Assembly: GCA_943735955.1 (NCBI GenBank) | Contig: OX030965.1 | Coordinates: 4,612,503 to 4,676,502, forward strand | From: Piscicola geometra | Taxonomy: Eukaryota; Annelida; Clitellata; Hirudinida; Piscicolidae | Length of the DNA: 64,000 nucleotides | Direction of reading: 5' to 3' | Shown here: positions 1 to 12,684 of the stretch, one piece after another | Layout: the number at the start of each line of letters is the position of its first letter | How positions within the stretch are numbered: position 1 is the stretch's first letter | Program-made: the position numbers and the translations under genes | The notes under the pieces: model-generated | The model's database searches: none | The model's input: only the letters and a program-made list of their open reading frames with translations | What the model was told of the DNA's origin: nothing

Positions 1-2385
1 TAGTAACAATCTATTATTTAGATAACTCAATCCTCTATCATCATCATCATGAGCCTTCCTGTCTTTATTTGTGCTTTTAAAAAGCTCAAATTTTGTTTTA
101 TTTTTGTTCACACGTTGTTGTAAACATGAGAGTAATTTACCTCATTGCCGCCGTGTAATTATGCTGGCTGTAAAAAACGGAACACAGTTTCTTTTTGATA
201 CAATTGATAATGAATGATGATGAGGATTCTCGGCTTAATTGTAATAGTAATTTATTTTTATTAAATATATTTTACTTTTTTTTACCAAATTTTTGTAAAT
301 CTTTATTATTATTTTTTTTATTTTTATAATTTAAAAATTAATTTTTTTATTTAATAATTGTATGTTTTAATGGGAATGAATTAATATTTTGAAACTTTTG
401 TGGTAATATTTCCTTTATTTGAAAAAAATGCAGTTAATTACCGACAAGGTTTTAACGATTTTCTGAAAGAATATAAGCTCCATGAAAAAATTATTAATTA
501 AAATCTTATAATATTTTTATATACAAGTTTTAAGTTTTTTTTATTATTTTCAGTTAATTAAAATTTTATAATATTTTTATATACAAGTTTTAAGTTTTCT
601 TTTTATATTTTCAGTTTGATTTATTCGAGTGCTGTTTTGAATTCTGGTTATTGATTTCTATTGATAAAATGTCTCGTCATGATGATACAGCACCAGGCCT
701 GATTTGATTTGTTCTTTTCCAATTTGCATAGGTGTTTATTTTTTCTTCTAGATTCTTTCTGTAAAAAGTTTTGTAAAACCAAATCTGTATCTCCTTGAAT
801 TAATTGTATGTCTCCCTTACAATACAGTGGCAGTATCAACTCAGTAATATATCTGCTATCCCACCAAACCACCCACCTTTCATCAAACTTCAACTAAACA
901 ACACCATTCCACCAAACCACCTTCCACCACATCTCCAAATCACCCACCACTAATCCTACCACCACTCACCAACCCATCAAACCACCCACTATCTCACCCT
1001 TCAAGTCACCCACCAAAATACCCAACATCCCACCAAACAACCACCAAACTAATTTTTTAGGTTTCCACATCACCATGGCAACACATCGATTACCAGCCAT
1101 TTCATAAATGGTTCTTAATTGCAGCGTTTAGGCTGATGCATTTGATGGCTTGTTGAGTGTCCCATTGCTATTACGGCCGCCATTCACCTTTCCATTTACT
1201 AATTACCGTTAATGTCCCATAAAAGGGCTAGGACAAAAGGGGTTTCGGTAATAAAATATTTATTTCTTTTAGTAAATCAATAAAATACTTTTTAGAATTG
1301 TCACTTAATTTATTTCATTTTTCATATATTTTGCTGTAAAATTGTGTTTATTCAGAGTTCACAAAAATAATCTTGTGTTTATTTAACGGAATGTGTGGAA
1401 ATGAGTGGTAAAGATGAGAGAGAGCATAAGATCTATTTAATTGTTCTATGATTCTATGTTCTCAGGCAACTATCATTATCTTCATTATCATTATTATCGT
1501 CATCATCTTCTTAATCATAAGCATCATTATCATAAACATCATAAGAATTTGAATTGCGCTTTTATGCTTGTTAGGGTTTTGTCGACTTTTTCTGAGATGT
1601 TTAAATTTTTCGTTTGTGATATGTTGACGATGATAAACACTTCAGTGCTCAAGGAAGCCTCCTTCTATTGCCGCATATTGAATTCGATGAGTGTCCGGAC
1701 ATTATGGGAAAGCGGAAATATGGCTTTTTGTTCTCTAAAAAGAATTAAATAAAAAGACACATTTGGATTAATTTGAAATAAATTTTTGCATTCATAATCT
1801 TTCATCTTGATTTAAATATATATATAAAATTTTACCTTCTATTTAAAAGAAAATTATATTTTAAGAAAGGTTTTTAAAGGTTATATATCTATACTTATTT
1901 ATATTTATATATATATATTTAACCTTTAAAAACCTTTCTTAAAATGTAATTTTCTTTTAAATATATTTATATATATATTTAACCTTTAAAAACCTTTCTT
2001 AAAATGTAATTTTCTTTTAAATAGAACGTAAAAATTATATATATATACTTAAATCAATATATATATATATATATGGCTTTTTAATTAGAACACCAGCAGT
2101 CTGTCAACTTTAATTAGATTACGACGGCGTAATTTGCTTATAATTGTTAATTGAACAGTTTTAATAAAGTCTTTGTTATTTATTGCCTATTCCTGGAATC
2201 ATTCTATTAAGCAAGCCAAAGTTTACCCTTCTCATCACATCACCCACCCTCAAATCCAATCATTAATTCACTCATTCACCACCACTCATCCAATCCACCA
2301 TCCATCCCACTACTTGTTCAACCCACCCCCACCATCCAACCCAACCCATCCAACTCAACCCAACCACCACCAAACTCATCACCAG
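1..2385. other. AT-rich non-coding stretch upstream of the calcium-sensor exons
   Basis: I see no convincing coding exon here. The sequence is AT-rich, with a C/A-rich simple stretch around 880-1040 (CCACCAAACC-like) and a long inverted repeat at 1807-2062, described separately. A further CCA/CAACCCA-rich tract at 2230-2380 runs directly into the acceptor of the first calcium-sensor exon, so at least its 3' part is intron. The 5' exons of that gene must lie upstream of this window or be too short to recognise. Confidence 0.6.
1807..2062. repeat. Foldback (inverted) repeat with a duplicated right arm
   Basis: The left arm (about 1807-1888) contains TTTAAAAGAAAATTATATTT and AAGAAAGGTTTTTAAAGGTT. 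Its reverse complement occurs twice in tandem on the right (about 1915-1964 and 1975-2060). The outer parts, TTGATTTAAATATATA on the left and TATATACTTAAATCAA on the right, are also complementary. The whole could fold into an 80-90 bp stem. It looks like a foldback or MITE-type element; no target duplication was identified. Confidence 0.6.
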
Positions 2386-3447
2386 GCCACGTCTTCAGGA
2401 CCTTCGACACGAACAATGACGGCACCATTGACTTCCGAGAGTTCCTGTGCGCGCTGTCTGTCACGTCCAGAGGCAACCTTGAACAGGTGGGTTGGCTGGG
2501 GGGTGGGATGAGGGATGAGTGGAGAGTTGGAGAGGTGGGTGGTGAGATAGTGGGCTGGCAAGAATGGGTGAGAAGAGAGAGGGTAAAGAGGGTGGTTTTT
2601 GGGAAAGGTAGATTGGAAGACGCTTGGTGAAAAAGTAGTGGGTATGGAAGGGTGGGTGAGGGGAGGCTGATCGGTAGGGAATAGGTAATGACGGTGTAGT
2701 CTTGATTGGACGATTAAAGTTACAGAAAGATCAGTGGGTGCTTTGAGTGTGGTAGAGGGAGGCTTGGAATATCAATATTAAGCGAGTAAATGCAACAGTC
2801 CTGCCACTAATCTAAAAGAGTAAACACTTGTTCCACTTCCCTCAATCCTCTCTCTCTCTTCTGTCTGCCACGCACAGAAGCTCAATTGGGCCTTCAACAT
2901 GTACGACCTGGACGGCAATGGCTTCATCTCGAAGAGGGAGATGCTTGAGATCGTCAGTGTGAGTGCTGCTGTGCTTGATGCTCTTTCCTATTTGTTCTTG
3001 CTGCTTGTTTCCGTCTTATTGATGACTTTTTGCTTTTTATATATTTGGTTTTTCTTTTTTTGTATGAAAGATTTTTTTTAAATTTGTTATCGAGTTATTT
3101 ATTGCCTTTTTGCTAGTTTCTATTGGTTTTGAATCTTATGAAAATCACCTAAAACGTGTGAAAGCACGAACTAAGGATTTTCTTTAAAAATCTTTAAAGC
3201 TTTTAAAATCGCAAAAATCAATTGAGCCACTTCACGGTCGTTCATCACGGCCAAAAAAATTTAAAAAAACTTTACTCGACGCTCCACCTCCAACAATAAC
3301 CTCCACCACTACTCCAGCGGCTACCGTTTACCCCCTAACTTCAAGCAAAAACAAGCATTTCACCCTCAAAATACCACGAGCAAGCATCTCAAATCCAAAC
3401 CTCTACCAATGAAATTAATATTTTACCACCAAACCTCCACCATTCCT

Positions 3448-3525
<78 letters not shown>

Positions 3526-3765
3526 CCACCACACAAACCCACCACACACACACACCACACGACCATACAGGCGATCTACAAAATGGTGGGCAGCTCGATG
3601 AAGATGCCGGAGGACGAGTCGACGCCTGAGAAGCGCACTGACAAGATCTTTCGGCAGATGGACAAGAACCTCGATGACCGCCTCTCGTTGAAGGAGTTCA
3701 TCGACGGGGCCATGAACGACTCGACCATCGTACAGTTGCTTCAATGCGACCCTGGCCATGCTTGA
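2386..3765 (+). CDS. Neuronal calcium sensor (neurocalcin/hippocalcin/VILIP-type), 3' part
   Basis: Three exons (2386-2486, 2878-2958, 3571-3765) join in phase into about 125 residues that end at TGA. The protein is a calcium-myristoyl-switch type EF-hand sensor. The visible part holds EF2 ([12 protein letters not shown]), EF3 ([12 protein letters not shown]) and EF4 ([12 protein letters not shown]), plus the family hallmarks [30 protein letters not shown] and LLQCDPG near the C terminus. EF4 has Asp where position 6 of the loop is usually Gly; vertebrate visinin-like proteins share this. The mix of neurocalcin-like and VILIP-like signatures prevents assignment to one paralogue. The N-terminal myristoylation region and EF1 are missing because the 5' exons are not in view. 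A possible AATAAA lies at 4101-4106. The last intron ends in a (CA)n tract. Confidence 0.93.
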
Positions 3766-5340
3766 GTGGTGGGATTCGTTTGTTGGGATGGGATTGTGGA
3801 GTTGGGGAGGGGGGGGGTTCTGGTGTGGTTGTTGTGTGGTAGGGGTTTGTAGTGAGGTAGGGGTGTGTAGAGGTGTGATCTCTGTTGTCGTAGCTGTTTT
3901 TGTGGTAGTGATGGTTGTGGAGTGGTATAGGGGCGAAGGTGATGGTGATGGTGGTGGTTTGTATTTTTAATAATTATTATTATTGTTATAAGGGTAGTTG
4001 CTGTAATACATTTTAAATGGTTTTATTAGTGGACAGTGGTCTGTGGTGAAGAGTTTGTACTGTGGAAAAGATGGATGAATGAAGGATGAATGAAAGTATG
4101 AATAAAAGATGAATGAAGGGTTTTTAGGTTTATATATATTCTTTCAAGTTCATTGTGTTCAGGCGTTTCAAGGCAAGGTTCTTATGTCATGTTGTGTTCC
4201 CTGGATTTAGTGAATTTTATAACGGTTTTGTTCATTTCTAAACATTTTTTTGTTCAAAACTAATTATTTTAAATTTTTTAATTAAAAATATATTTTTATC
4301 GATTTATTGTCGCCGTTCAACATGCCATTTACGCCAAAGAAACATCGTGTCTCAATCTTTTAATTCTGGTCTAGATTTTAATAAATATTTTAATTAATTT
4401 TTTTTCCTTTTTTTTTTCTTCTGTAAAACCCTTCAAATCCTTTATTTTCAATTACTCACTTTTATTTATTTCATACAAGATCCTTCATTAAAATCGCATT
4501 AAAATCGGTTTAAAAATAATATTTAATCTTTTGAGATTATTTTGAAATTATATTTTATTCAATATTCTTTATTAATCATTTTTAAATTCAATTTCAAGCT
4601 TCTTAAATATTTTTTCTTTGTGTTTAGTTTCATAATTAAATGGAATGATACAGTTTACATTTATTTTTTGCAACTTAATTCATTTTCATTTCCGTGCATG
4701 TTTGATTCGTGATTGCGAATTTCAAATCAACAATACAAAAAAAACAAACATAATAAAATCTCTATGTCGTTACCGAAAGGTTTGTATTTAGATGAGAATA
4801 ATCAGGTCGTTATCTTGAGAGTGAAACCACATGATCTCTTGAAAGGAAAAGAGTGTAGATTATAAGAGCTAGAACCTTATGCATAATATGTTGACACTGA
4901 TACTGTTAGTACCTCCCAGAAAAGCCATCCAACAACAACAACAATAACAAAACTTTAAAAACACTACAAATCTCGCGCTGATAGCACAACAACACTGATA
5001 AATGTAGGCACACTGAAGGAAAGAATTGTAAATCTAAACCTATTTCAAGCTCAATTAGTTTCCCTTTATTACATAGTTACATGTTTAAAGCCTATTTAGT
5101 TTTTCATTAAATTATTAAAATTTTATATTATATTAAAGATTACCTTTTTTTAAAATAATTTGATAAATATACAAATATATCATATAATTATTTGTTTCAT
5201 ATAATATATATATATATATAATGGGACCCTAAGATTCAATTGGTATTACCCATATACCTATAGTAATACTATATATATATGGTAGTACTCAAACAGGATT
5301 TTGATGTCGCATGTATTCTTCATTGAGCTTAATTGATTTG
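3766..5340. other. 3' UTR and AT-rich intergenic DNA
   Basis: G/T-rich sequence (3770-3960) follows the calcium-sensor stop codon and probably belongs to its 3' UTR, with a poly(A) signal candidate AATAAA at 4101-4106. After that the DNA is AT-rich without recognisable exons or RNA genes. Confidence 0.5.
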
Positions 5341-6175
5341 TGTGTGGTTTGGTGGGTGGTTCTGTAGTGGTTCTGTGGTGGTTCTGCAGTGGTTCTGTAG
5401 TGGTTCTGTGGTGGTTCTGTAGTGGTCTTGTGGTGGTTTGGTGGGTGGTTCTGTAGTGGTTCTGTGGTGGTTTGGTGGGTGATTCTGTAGTGGTCTTGTG
5501 GTGGTTTGGTGGGTGGTTCTGTAGTGGTCTTGTGGTGGTTTGGTGGGTGGTTCTGTAGTGGTTCTGTGGTGGTTTGGTGGGTGGTTCTGTAGTGGTCTTG
5601 TGGTGGTTTGGTGGGTGGTTCTGTAGTGGTTCTGTGGTGGTTTGGTGGGTGGTTCTGTAGTGGTTCTGTGGTGGTTTGGTGGGTGGTTCTGTAGTGGTTC
5701 TGTGGTGGTTTGGTGGGTGGTTCTGTAGTGGTCTTGTGGTGGTTTGGTGGGTGATTCTGTAGTGGTTCTGTAGTGGTTCTGTAGTGGTTCTGTGGTGGTT
5801 TGGTGGGTGGTTCTGTAGTGGTTTGGTGGGTGATTCTGTAGTGGTCTTGTGGTGGTTTGGTGGGTGGTTCTGTAGTGGTTCTGTGGTGGTTCTGTAGTGG
5901 TTCTGTGGTGGTTTGGTGGGTGGTTCTGTAGTGGTCTTGTGGTGGTTTGGTGGGTGATTCTGTAGTGGTCTTGTGGTGGTTTGGTGGGTGATTCTGTAGT
6001 GGTCTTGTGGTGGTTTGGTGGGTGATTCTGTAGTGGTTCTGTGGTGGTTTGGTGGGTGGTTCTGTAGTGGTTCTGTGGTGGTTTGGTGGGTGGTTCTGTA
6101 GTGGTCCTGTGGTCGTTTGGTGGGTGGTTCTGCAGTGGTTCTGTGGTGGTTTGGTGGGTGGCTTAGCAGTGGTTT
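5341..6175. repeat. GTGG-rich minisatellite built from two interleaved units
   Basis: About 830 bp consist of blocks of the types TTTGGTGGGTGGTTCTGTAG, TGGTTCTGTGG and TGGTCTTGTGG in varying order. The strand is almost free of A and C. Point variants (GGTGGTT versus GGTGATT, TTCTG versus TCTTG) are shared between distant units, as expected for repeated unequal exchange. The 60-aa open frame here is just repeat translation. Confidence 0.9.
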
Positions 6176-9100
6176 TATGGTATAAAAACTGGAGGAATTT
6201 GCTTAAGTTTTCAAATTACTTATTTTTATAGTACTGATAACCTGCTTAATTTAATAATTGATTCATTCTTAAGGGGTTGAGTGTATGTGTGTTTGTATGT
6301 ATGTATGTGAGTGTGTGTGTGCGTATTTATGTGTATATTTATTCATGTCGTGACAGTATACTTGACTATAATTCACTGCTTCTCTTTCTGCTAATTACCA
6401 TAATTGATTAGTCTTTGCATCATCATAATTCTTCACATCATTATTATTATTGTTTTTATTCATTAATATTTTTATTGCTATTATTGCACAGCAGCTTTTA
6501 CTACTCTTATGCCATCTAAATATTAATAATTGGCGGTTTTTAAGTCAACTCTAGAGTAATAATAATATAATTATAATTATTATTAGTAGTAGTAGTAATA
6601 ATATAATTATAATTATTATTAGTAGTAGTAGTTGTAGTAGTATTAGTAGTAGTAGTAATAGTCGCAGTACTATTATAATTATCAATATTTTTAGTATTGT
6701 TATTATCATTCATATTTTATCAACATAAAATAATAGCTGCAAAAACTCCGACCGTCATCCGATACTGGCTCTACATAATTAAACGTTTCAACGGGCAATT
6801 ACGCCGGTCTAGAAAATTATTCTTGATTACAGCAATAAGAAGTGCAACAACACCAACCACAGCCGAAGTTCCCAAGCCTAAATGTTGTTGTTTGTGTTGT
6901 TGTGGCCAAAATGCTTTGAATGGGCGTGCACTAGGTGTTTTTCCATTTAATATTGTGTGTTTGATAGGCTTAGGGTTGAAGTAGGTATATTTATGGTTGT
7001 AATATTTATTTTACAAATAGTTACTGTATCATAATCTTGCGACATGCATAGTTTCAGAACATAATGTGTTTCTAAAAAAAAATTTTTTGTTTGTTTTTAT
7101 TTTGGACATAATTTTGTAACCTATTTAAAAACTCAAATTTTTATGTGGTCAATAGGAATTCGTCAAAATATCTCTATTCGCGGATATTTTGAAAAACATT
7201 CAGTAACAAATGCAGAAAGTGTTGTATGCTTTGCATGTAACTAGGTTACATTGCACTCTTAAATAAAGAGATATTTAAATTAGTTGATTAGTTATTCTAT
7301 ATTTTGAAAACTTGTAAATATTTGCTTTAAATTTACTTTTATTTTAATAGATTTACCATTCTATTTTCAATCGAAAACCAGCCCTTCGCTCATAAAACCG
7401 CTTAACAGATTTCTCTGCTTTCTAGCACTAGCCGCTGTTTTAGATATATTCACCAAAATAGAATTCTACTTTTTCATAAATTCCGAAAAGGGTCAAGTGT
7501 CAATGGTGTCGTTGTCACTTGACACCTTGAGTCGTTCATGACATGCATGAGTTTAATTTCGTCCGTTATTTAATCAGGCGTAAATGTGAATTCGCGCCTT
7601 ATTTAATCTCCCAAGAGACGTGATCGATCGCTTGAATGGTCGATCGATCAGATAGACTGATGGGGGATTAGAGTTTGCTGGATGGGTTGGGAATTTGGAG
7701 TAAATGGGTGAGGTAGATGTATGAAATGGATGATGGAGTGAACGGGTGGGAGGTAGATAGATGGGATGGATGAGGTGGATAAATGGATGGGAGTTAGATG
7801 GGTGGGATGGATGATAAATTAATGGATTGGATGGATGTCTTGGATTTGGTGGCGTTTCACTTTTTATTTGCCTGGTTTGCTTAGGGATCCCGAGTGCTTG
7901 AGTGTTTCATTAATTGAGGGTTATAGGTAAAGTGCTGATCACGAGAATAATTAATTAATTTCAAGAATATTTCATCAAGCTTTCAATAGGTCATTCAAAT
8001 GTACACTTAAATTATTTATCCTCAGAAGTTTAAAAGATCGATCAATGGTATCATTAATTAAATAATATATCAGACTTTTAATAGGTCAATTAATGACGTA
8101 ATCCTCTTTAAGCGACCCGAAAAACCTGCCAAATTACACTGATCTTTGGTGCTTTCAGCAACTTTCTATGAAACGATTGAATGGTGTGCGATGGATTTCA
8201 AAAGGCTGGATTCACTTTAGCTTACATTTATTTTTCTTTCACATTAATGTGGTCACAAATTCATGAAATAAAATAAACATGAATACACACACAAAAACAC
8301 ACTTTAAATAAAAACCTTCAATATGCAAGAAAGGAATAATGGTGTTGGTTCACAAGGCAAAGAGTAAACCAGTCCAGGATATTAATAACAACCCCATTCC
8401 AACACATCTATTCTTAGACTTGACAATCTTTAGACGAAAAATCTTAGCTACAAACATAACCACTCGACCTAAACCAAACCCGATCCCACCCCCACTCAAC
8501 CACACCAAACTACCAGCCCCATTACTTTCAACTACTCTTCTTACTACAGAATCACACAACTATTCTCCACTACTCACACCTTCAACACACGCCCACATTC
8601 ACAAACACTACAATGGTCACTAAAATCCCAACAACACCACATTCACTAATACCACAACCACCACTATCACAAAAAACATAACCATAACCACCACTATCAC
8701 AAAAAACATAACCATAACCACCACAACAACAACCATACCCACCACAACAACCATACCCACTACAACAACCGTGACCACCAGAACAACAACCACATGCAAC
8801 ACAACAACCACATGCATCACAACAACCACATCCACCACAACAACAACCACATCCATCACAACAACAACCACATCCAACACAACAACTCCACCACTCCCTC
8901 TAATACGTTGAGCTTTAAGGGATTTCATTCCTGCGTTATTCATACTGCCTCTGGCATCTCATTAGTGCTTTTTCGTGCCCATCTATTATTATTTATTTTA
9001 GTTATAATTATTGTATATATTTAGTTAATATTTATTATAATAAGTTTTCATATAATTAATATTAGATTTGATGTAATTACTGTCTATTTTAAAAAAAAGT

Positions 9101-10406
9101 ATTTATCATTCAAATACACAGATATACGGAAAGCACATAAACACACATACAAATACATAAGGAAATCTACAAACACATGTCAAACAAACACATACACAAA
9201 CACACGCGCACAAATGCAATGACGACAAAATGAGCATTTTAAAGTAATAAAACTAAAGAATAAAACAAATATTCCAAAAAACACCCACTCACACGCCCAC
9301 AAACAAACACACACACACCCACACACACACACACACATAAACACAAAAATGCACAAACAAACACCCACACACACACTCGCAGGTTTCTCTAACGTTTTTC
9401 TTCTTCGCGTCAATGTCCACATAGTTAAGATGGACACCCTTCTATTGATACTCTTGATTGCATGTGTGTGTCTTTGTAGGTGTATGTGTGCTTGCGTGCG
9501 TGTGTGCGTGTTTAATTTCTTCCTTTAATTTCAACTCCATGCCGATTTCAATAAAATAAACTTAAACATACTACATACTATATATAATATCGTCTTTATT
9601 TGATCCCTGTGTCGTTATTTCAAGTTAATCGAAGGTTCAATAAATTCTTACTGGATACTTCTTATCAATTAATTATTTAAAATCTCATTTGCTAGTTGCT
9701 TGATCCCAATCAATTCATTAATTGTGAACTATCAGGTTTTAAAATAAATATTTTTAAATTTAAAAATTACCTATTTAATTATTTTTAGCTCAAAAGTATA
9801 TAAGAACACTGAGTAAGATTCCCAGGAGGAGACAAGTTCGGTTTGAATCTTTTTTTCAAGACATCTCCAAAAACCCTCAGTTTTTAATAACCTATATAGT
9901 TTTCATTCCAACTATTTTCATTGCTTTGCATTGCTATACGCCAAGATGACGACACACGCATGCTTGTATGCAGACGTCTCCACAGGTCCCGCGCCTCATA
10001 TTGACAAACCCTTCAAGGCGTCTCAATGCATCTTCACAATACAGAGATAAGCCATCTATCATATATACTTTCCACACTCTTCCGTGCCTTCTTCGAGATC
10101 ATTGCAAACTCCAAGGCTTTCGAATTCATTTGGAGAACCCTTTTAAATCTTAATTTGCCTTTGACTTCGCGTAATACGAATTTTAGCCAGGTCAGAAATC
10201 TAATTTTAGAACAGACAACTTTTTTCAAAATATACCTCAGTAATCATGTTTATTATAAATTCCAAATTCACAATGGGAATATCTCCAGCTTAAGATTTAA
10301 TTAAATCAAAATAATAAATTAAAGGTGACTACTTGAATGTTCTACATCGAAACTAAAACTCTCATGTCTTCTTTAACATTATCGAGACAAACAGATACTG
10401 CTCCAA
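6176..10406. other. AT-rich intergenic DNA with short simple repeats
   Basis: No gene is supported. The stretch holds ATTATT/AGTAGT tracts (6560-6670), weak GGATGG repeats (7680-7850), a CAACCACCA-type tract (8620-8890) and CACA tracts (9120-9390). The short open frames are repetitive or lack splice context and conserved motifs. Confidence 0.5.
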
Positions 10407-11871
10407 TCATTCTATTCTTGTGATATCTGAAACATTAAATAAGTTTTTTTTATAAATATTTATTTTAATTTTAACACCCCATGAACAAGAAATAATTTTA
10501 CATATAAAAATGCTCTTTATGTCAAAACTAACCAGAGCAGACCACAGGGTCGATCTTGAAGGTGAAGTAGTAGTCGCCAAGGAGGGGTTTTCCACACAAA
10601 GGGTAGGTTCCGATTTGATCGCAAAAGTCGGCTTCCTGGCTGTCGCTGCTGTAAGTGTCGGTGGCTTCGTCGTGAGTGATCGACATTGTCATTCTCTGAC
10701 TCCCTGACCTTCCTTCGTACCTGCCATATTATATAAATTTATTTTATTGATTGATTGACATTATGGATGATTTTGGGTGCAAAAATGATGAACTATTTAT
10801 TAGAGACAAGCATGAGATAGTCTCTGACTGGCAGTGGTTTGGTTCTTTCTTGAGACTGAAGGTGCAGTCTTCGTCAATTCCCCCATCCTCCACCTTCAAC
10901 CACACTTCGGAACAATGTATCGATGACGGATCACCTATTGTTTTAATGCAAATTATATCTTTATTCAATCTAAGATACAGCGCCATGCTTAATCATTTAT
11001 TTGAGATTAGAATCATTAGCAGAAGACTGTTACATATTAGTAAACTAACCAGAGATCTTAAAGATGTTGCTCTCGATATGTCTAATGGTCTGGTCGTCAT
11101 TGTCGTAGACGTCTTTAGTGGCTGTGTCTTTGTGGAACAGGAAACAAAAGTTGTCAATGACGTCCAAACTGAAAATAAAATGTGGAAATAATGAAGTGAT
11201 ATTGGTGACTCAAGTCGTATAAAAAGTTGCCGCTACTTAATATTAAAGGTAGTCGAATATTAAAAAGGATAAGATTAGATTAGGGTGTTTAACCACCACA
11301 GGAGTGGATTTCAAGAAGATTAACATTTCGGTGAAGTGTCTTAGAAATGTTCCGTTTGTGAAATTAAAGAAGGGCCTCTCTACGGCTTTAATGTCAATCG
11401 TTAAATCACATGTTTTTTCATGGCCTCTTGACCAAGACTTCTTTTCGCAGTACCCTGAAATTATATAGATTAGACTCTAATCATTAGAGTGTTGGCCTGG
11501 AGCATGGAAGGACTATAATATTTGATCATTTCAAATTTTTCGACAGTTTAGACTAAACTTCTTATAACATTAGGTTTAATAAAAATTTTCTTCACTTACA
11601 TGCAAGCATAACTTCTCGGTTTTGCGTGTTTGGAAGCAGAACATGGGTTAATGCTGTCGAGTTTGGATCGTTGAAATAAATGCATGTTATTAATGCCTCT
11701 TTAAAAACATAATGTGTTATAAATGGAAACTAAGTTTTTCAATAAAATATATAAAGTTACTATTAAGCGATTTAAATATGGTTTTAATAATGAATAATCA
11801 TAATTGAGTATTTTAGAGAAACCTCCTAGCAGATAGTTGAGAAATAAAAGAGTGTGCAGTGTAGAATTCAT
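10407..11871 (-). CDS. Unrecognised secreted protein, 7 exons
   Basis: Coding exons on the minus strand, 5' to 3': 11871-11823, 11653-11600, 11454-11325, 11168-11050, 10934-10829, 10720-10533 and 10426-10407. All junctions are in phase and give about 221 residues. The protein begins with a hydrophobic signal peptide (MNSTLHTLLFLNYLLG) and has scattered cysteines and N-glycosylation sequons (NFT, NGT), so it is probably secreted. Recognisable local motifs are FCFLFHKDT, CSEVWLKVEDGG and GDYYFTFKIDPVVCS. I do not know the family. The start is supported by a TATA box about 50 bp upstream. The end of exon 5 is uncertain: 10808 also keeps the frame. The exon 3 donor (GTTAAT at 11324) is weak but is the one that fits the phase. 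Five other introns start GTTT, GTAAGT or GTTAG. Confidence 0.72.
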
Positions 11872-11916
11872 TTTCTTAATCCTCTTTACTTTCAAATTTT
11901 ACAAACCTCGAGTATG

Positions 11917-11926
11917 TTTATATAGA
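11917..11926 (-). promoter_or_regulatory. TATA box of the secreted-protein gene
   Basis: The minus strand reads CTATATAAAC about 50 bp before the ATG at 11871. With a start site some 30 bp downstream this leaves a short 5' UTR, which supports the chosen first exon. Confidence 0.6.
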
Positions 11927-12684
11927 CTAAAGAGACGTTTTTGTTTAAATGTTTGGTAAATTATTCATAAATTATATCAAAATTATTATCAATTAAATAT
12001 TTAATAAAACCTTAACTACTCTAGAAAAGAATGAAAGAAGTTTCAAATAATGGTCGCGTTAATTAATTACATGACTTAGAAATTAAAGCGTTCAAAACAG
12101 CTTCCTACAAATTGGACTTTAGAATATTTTGAAGTATTATGCAAGCAGCTGAAAAAAGTTTAAACATTAATTGAATAATTATTTCTCAAATAAAAAAATT
12201 GTGAACTACAATTATGGGCGTAAAGAAGTTTATCATGCTTGCATCATATTAAATTAGAAACAAGATATCTGTATTAGGATTTGAATATGTTGCAAGAAAA
12301 GACATAACACATCATAGATCTCGCCTGAAATTCATATATTTTTTTATTTATTAGGACCAGAAATAGGAGTTCATATTAGAGTTTATTAAACTATATTTTT
12401 TATGTAGTAAAACAAAAAATAAAATACGAAATATAAATTTTTGTTTTTCAAGGAAATAAAGATCTGTGTTCTCACATTTAAACCAAAATAAAACATTTCA
12501 ATTTTCTCCACCCATCCCTACCTTACCTACTTCTCATTGGTTGAACAGATTTACTTGCGCTCGCAAGTTTAATTTCAAAGTTTGAATCAACTAATGTAAC
12601 TTCTGATTTTAAGCACAGTTTCACTCTAGATTTATATTTAAAAGGTTATTTGTTATACTTTCAATAGTTTTTAATGCTTGGTGT

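Noticed and set aside
6697..6984. 95-residue plus-strand frame with KCCCLCCCG
   Set aside because: No splice context, promoter or recognisable family; composition resembles the surrounding intergenic DNA.
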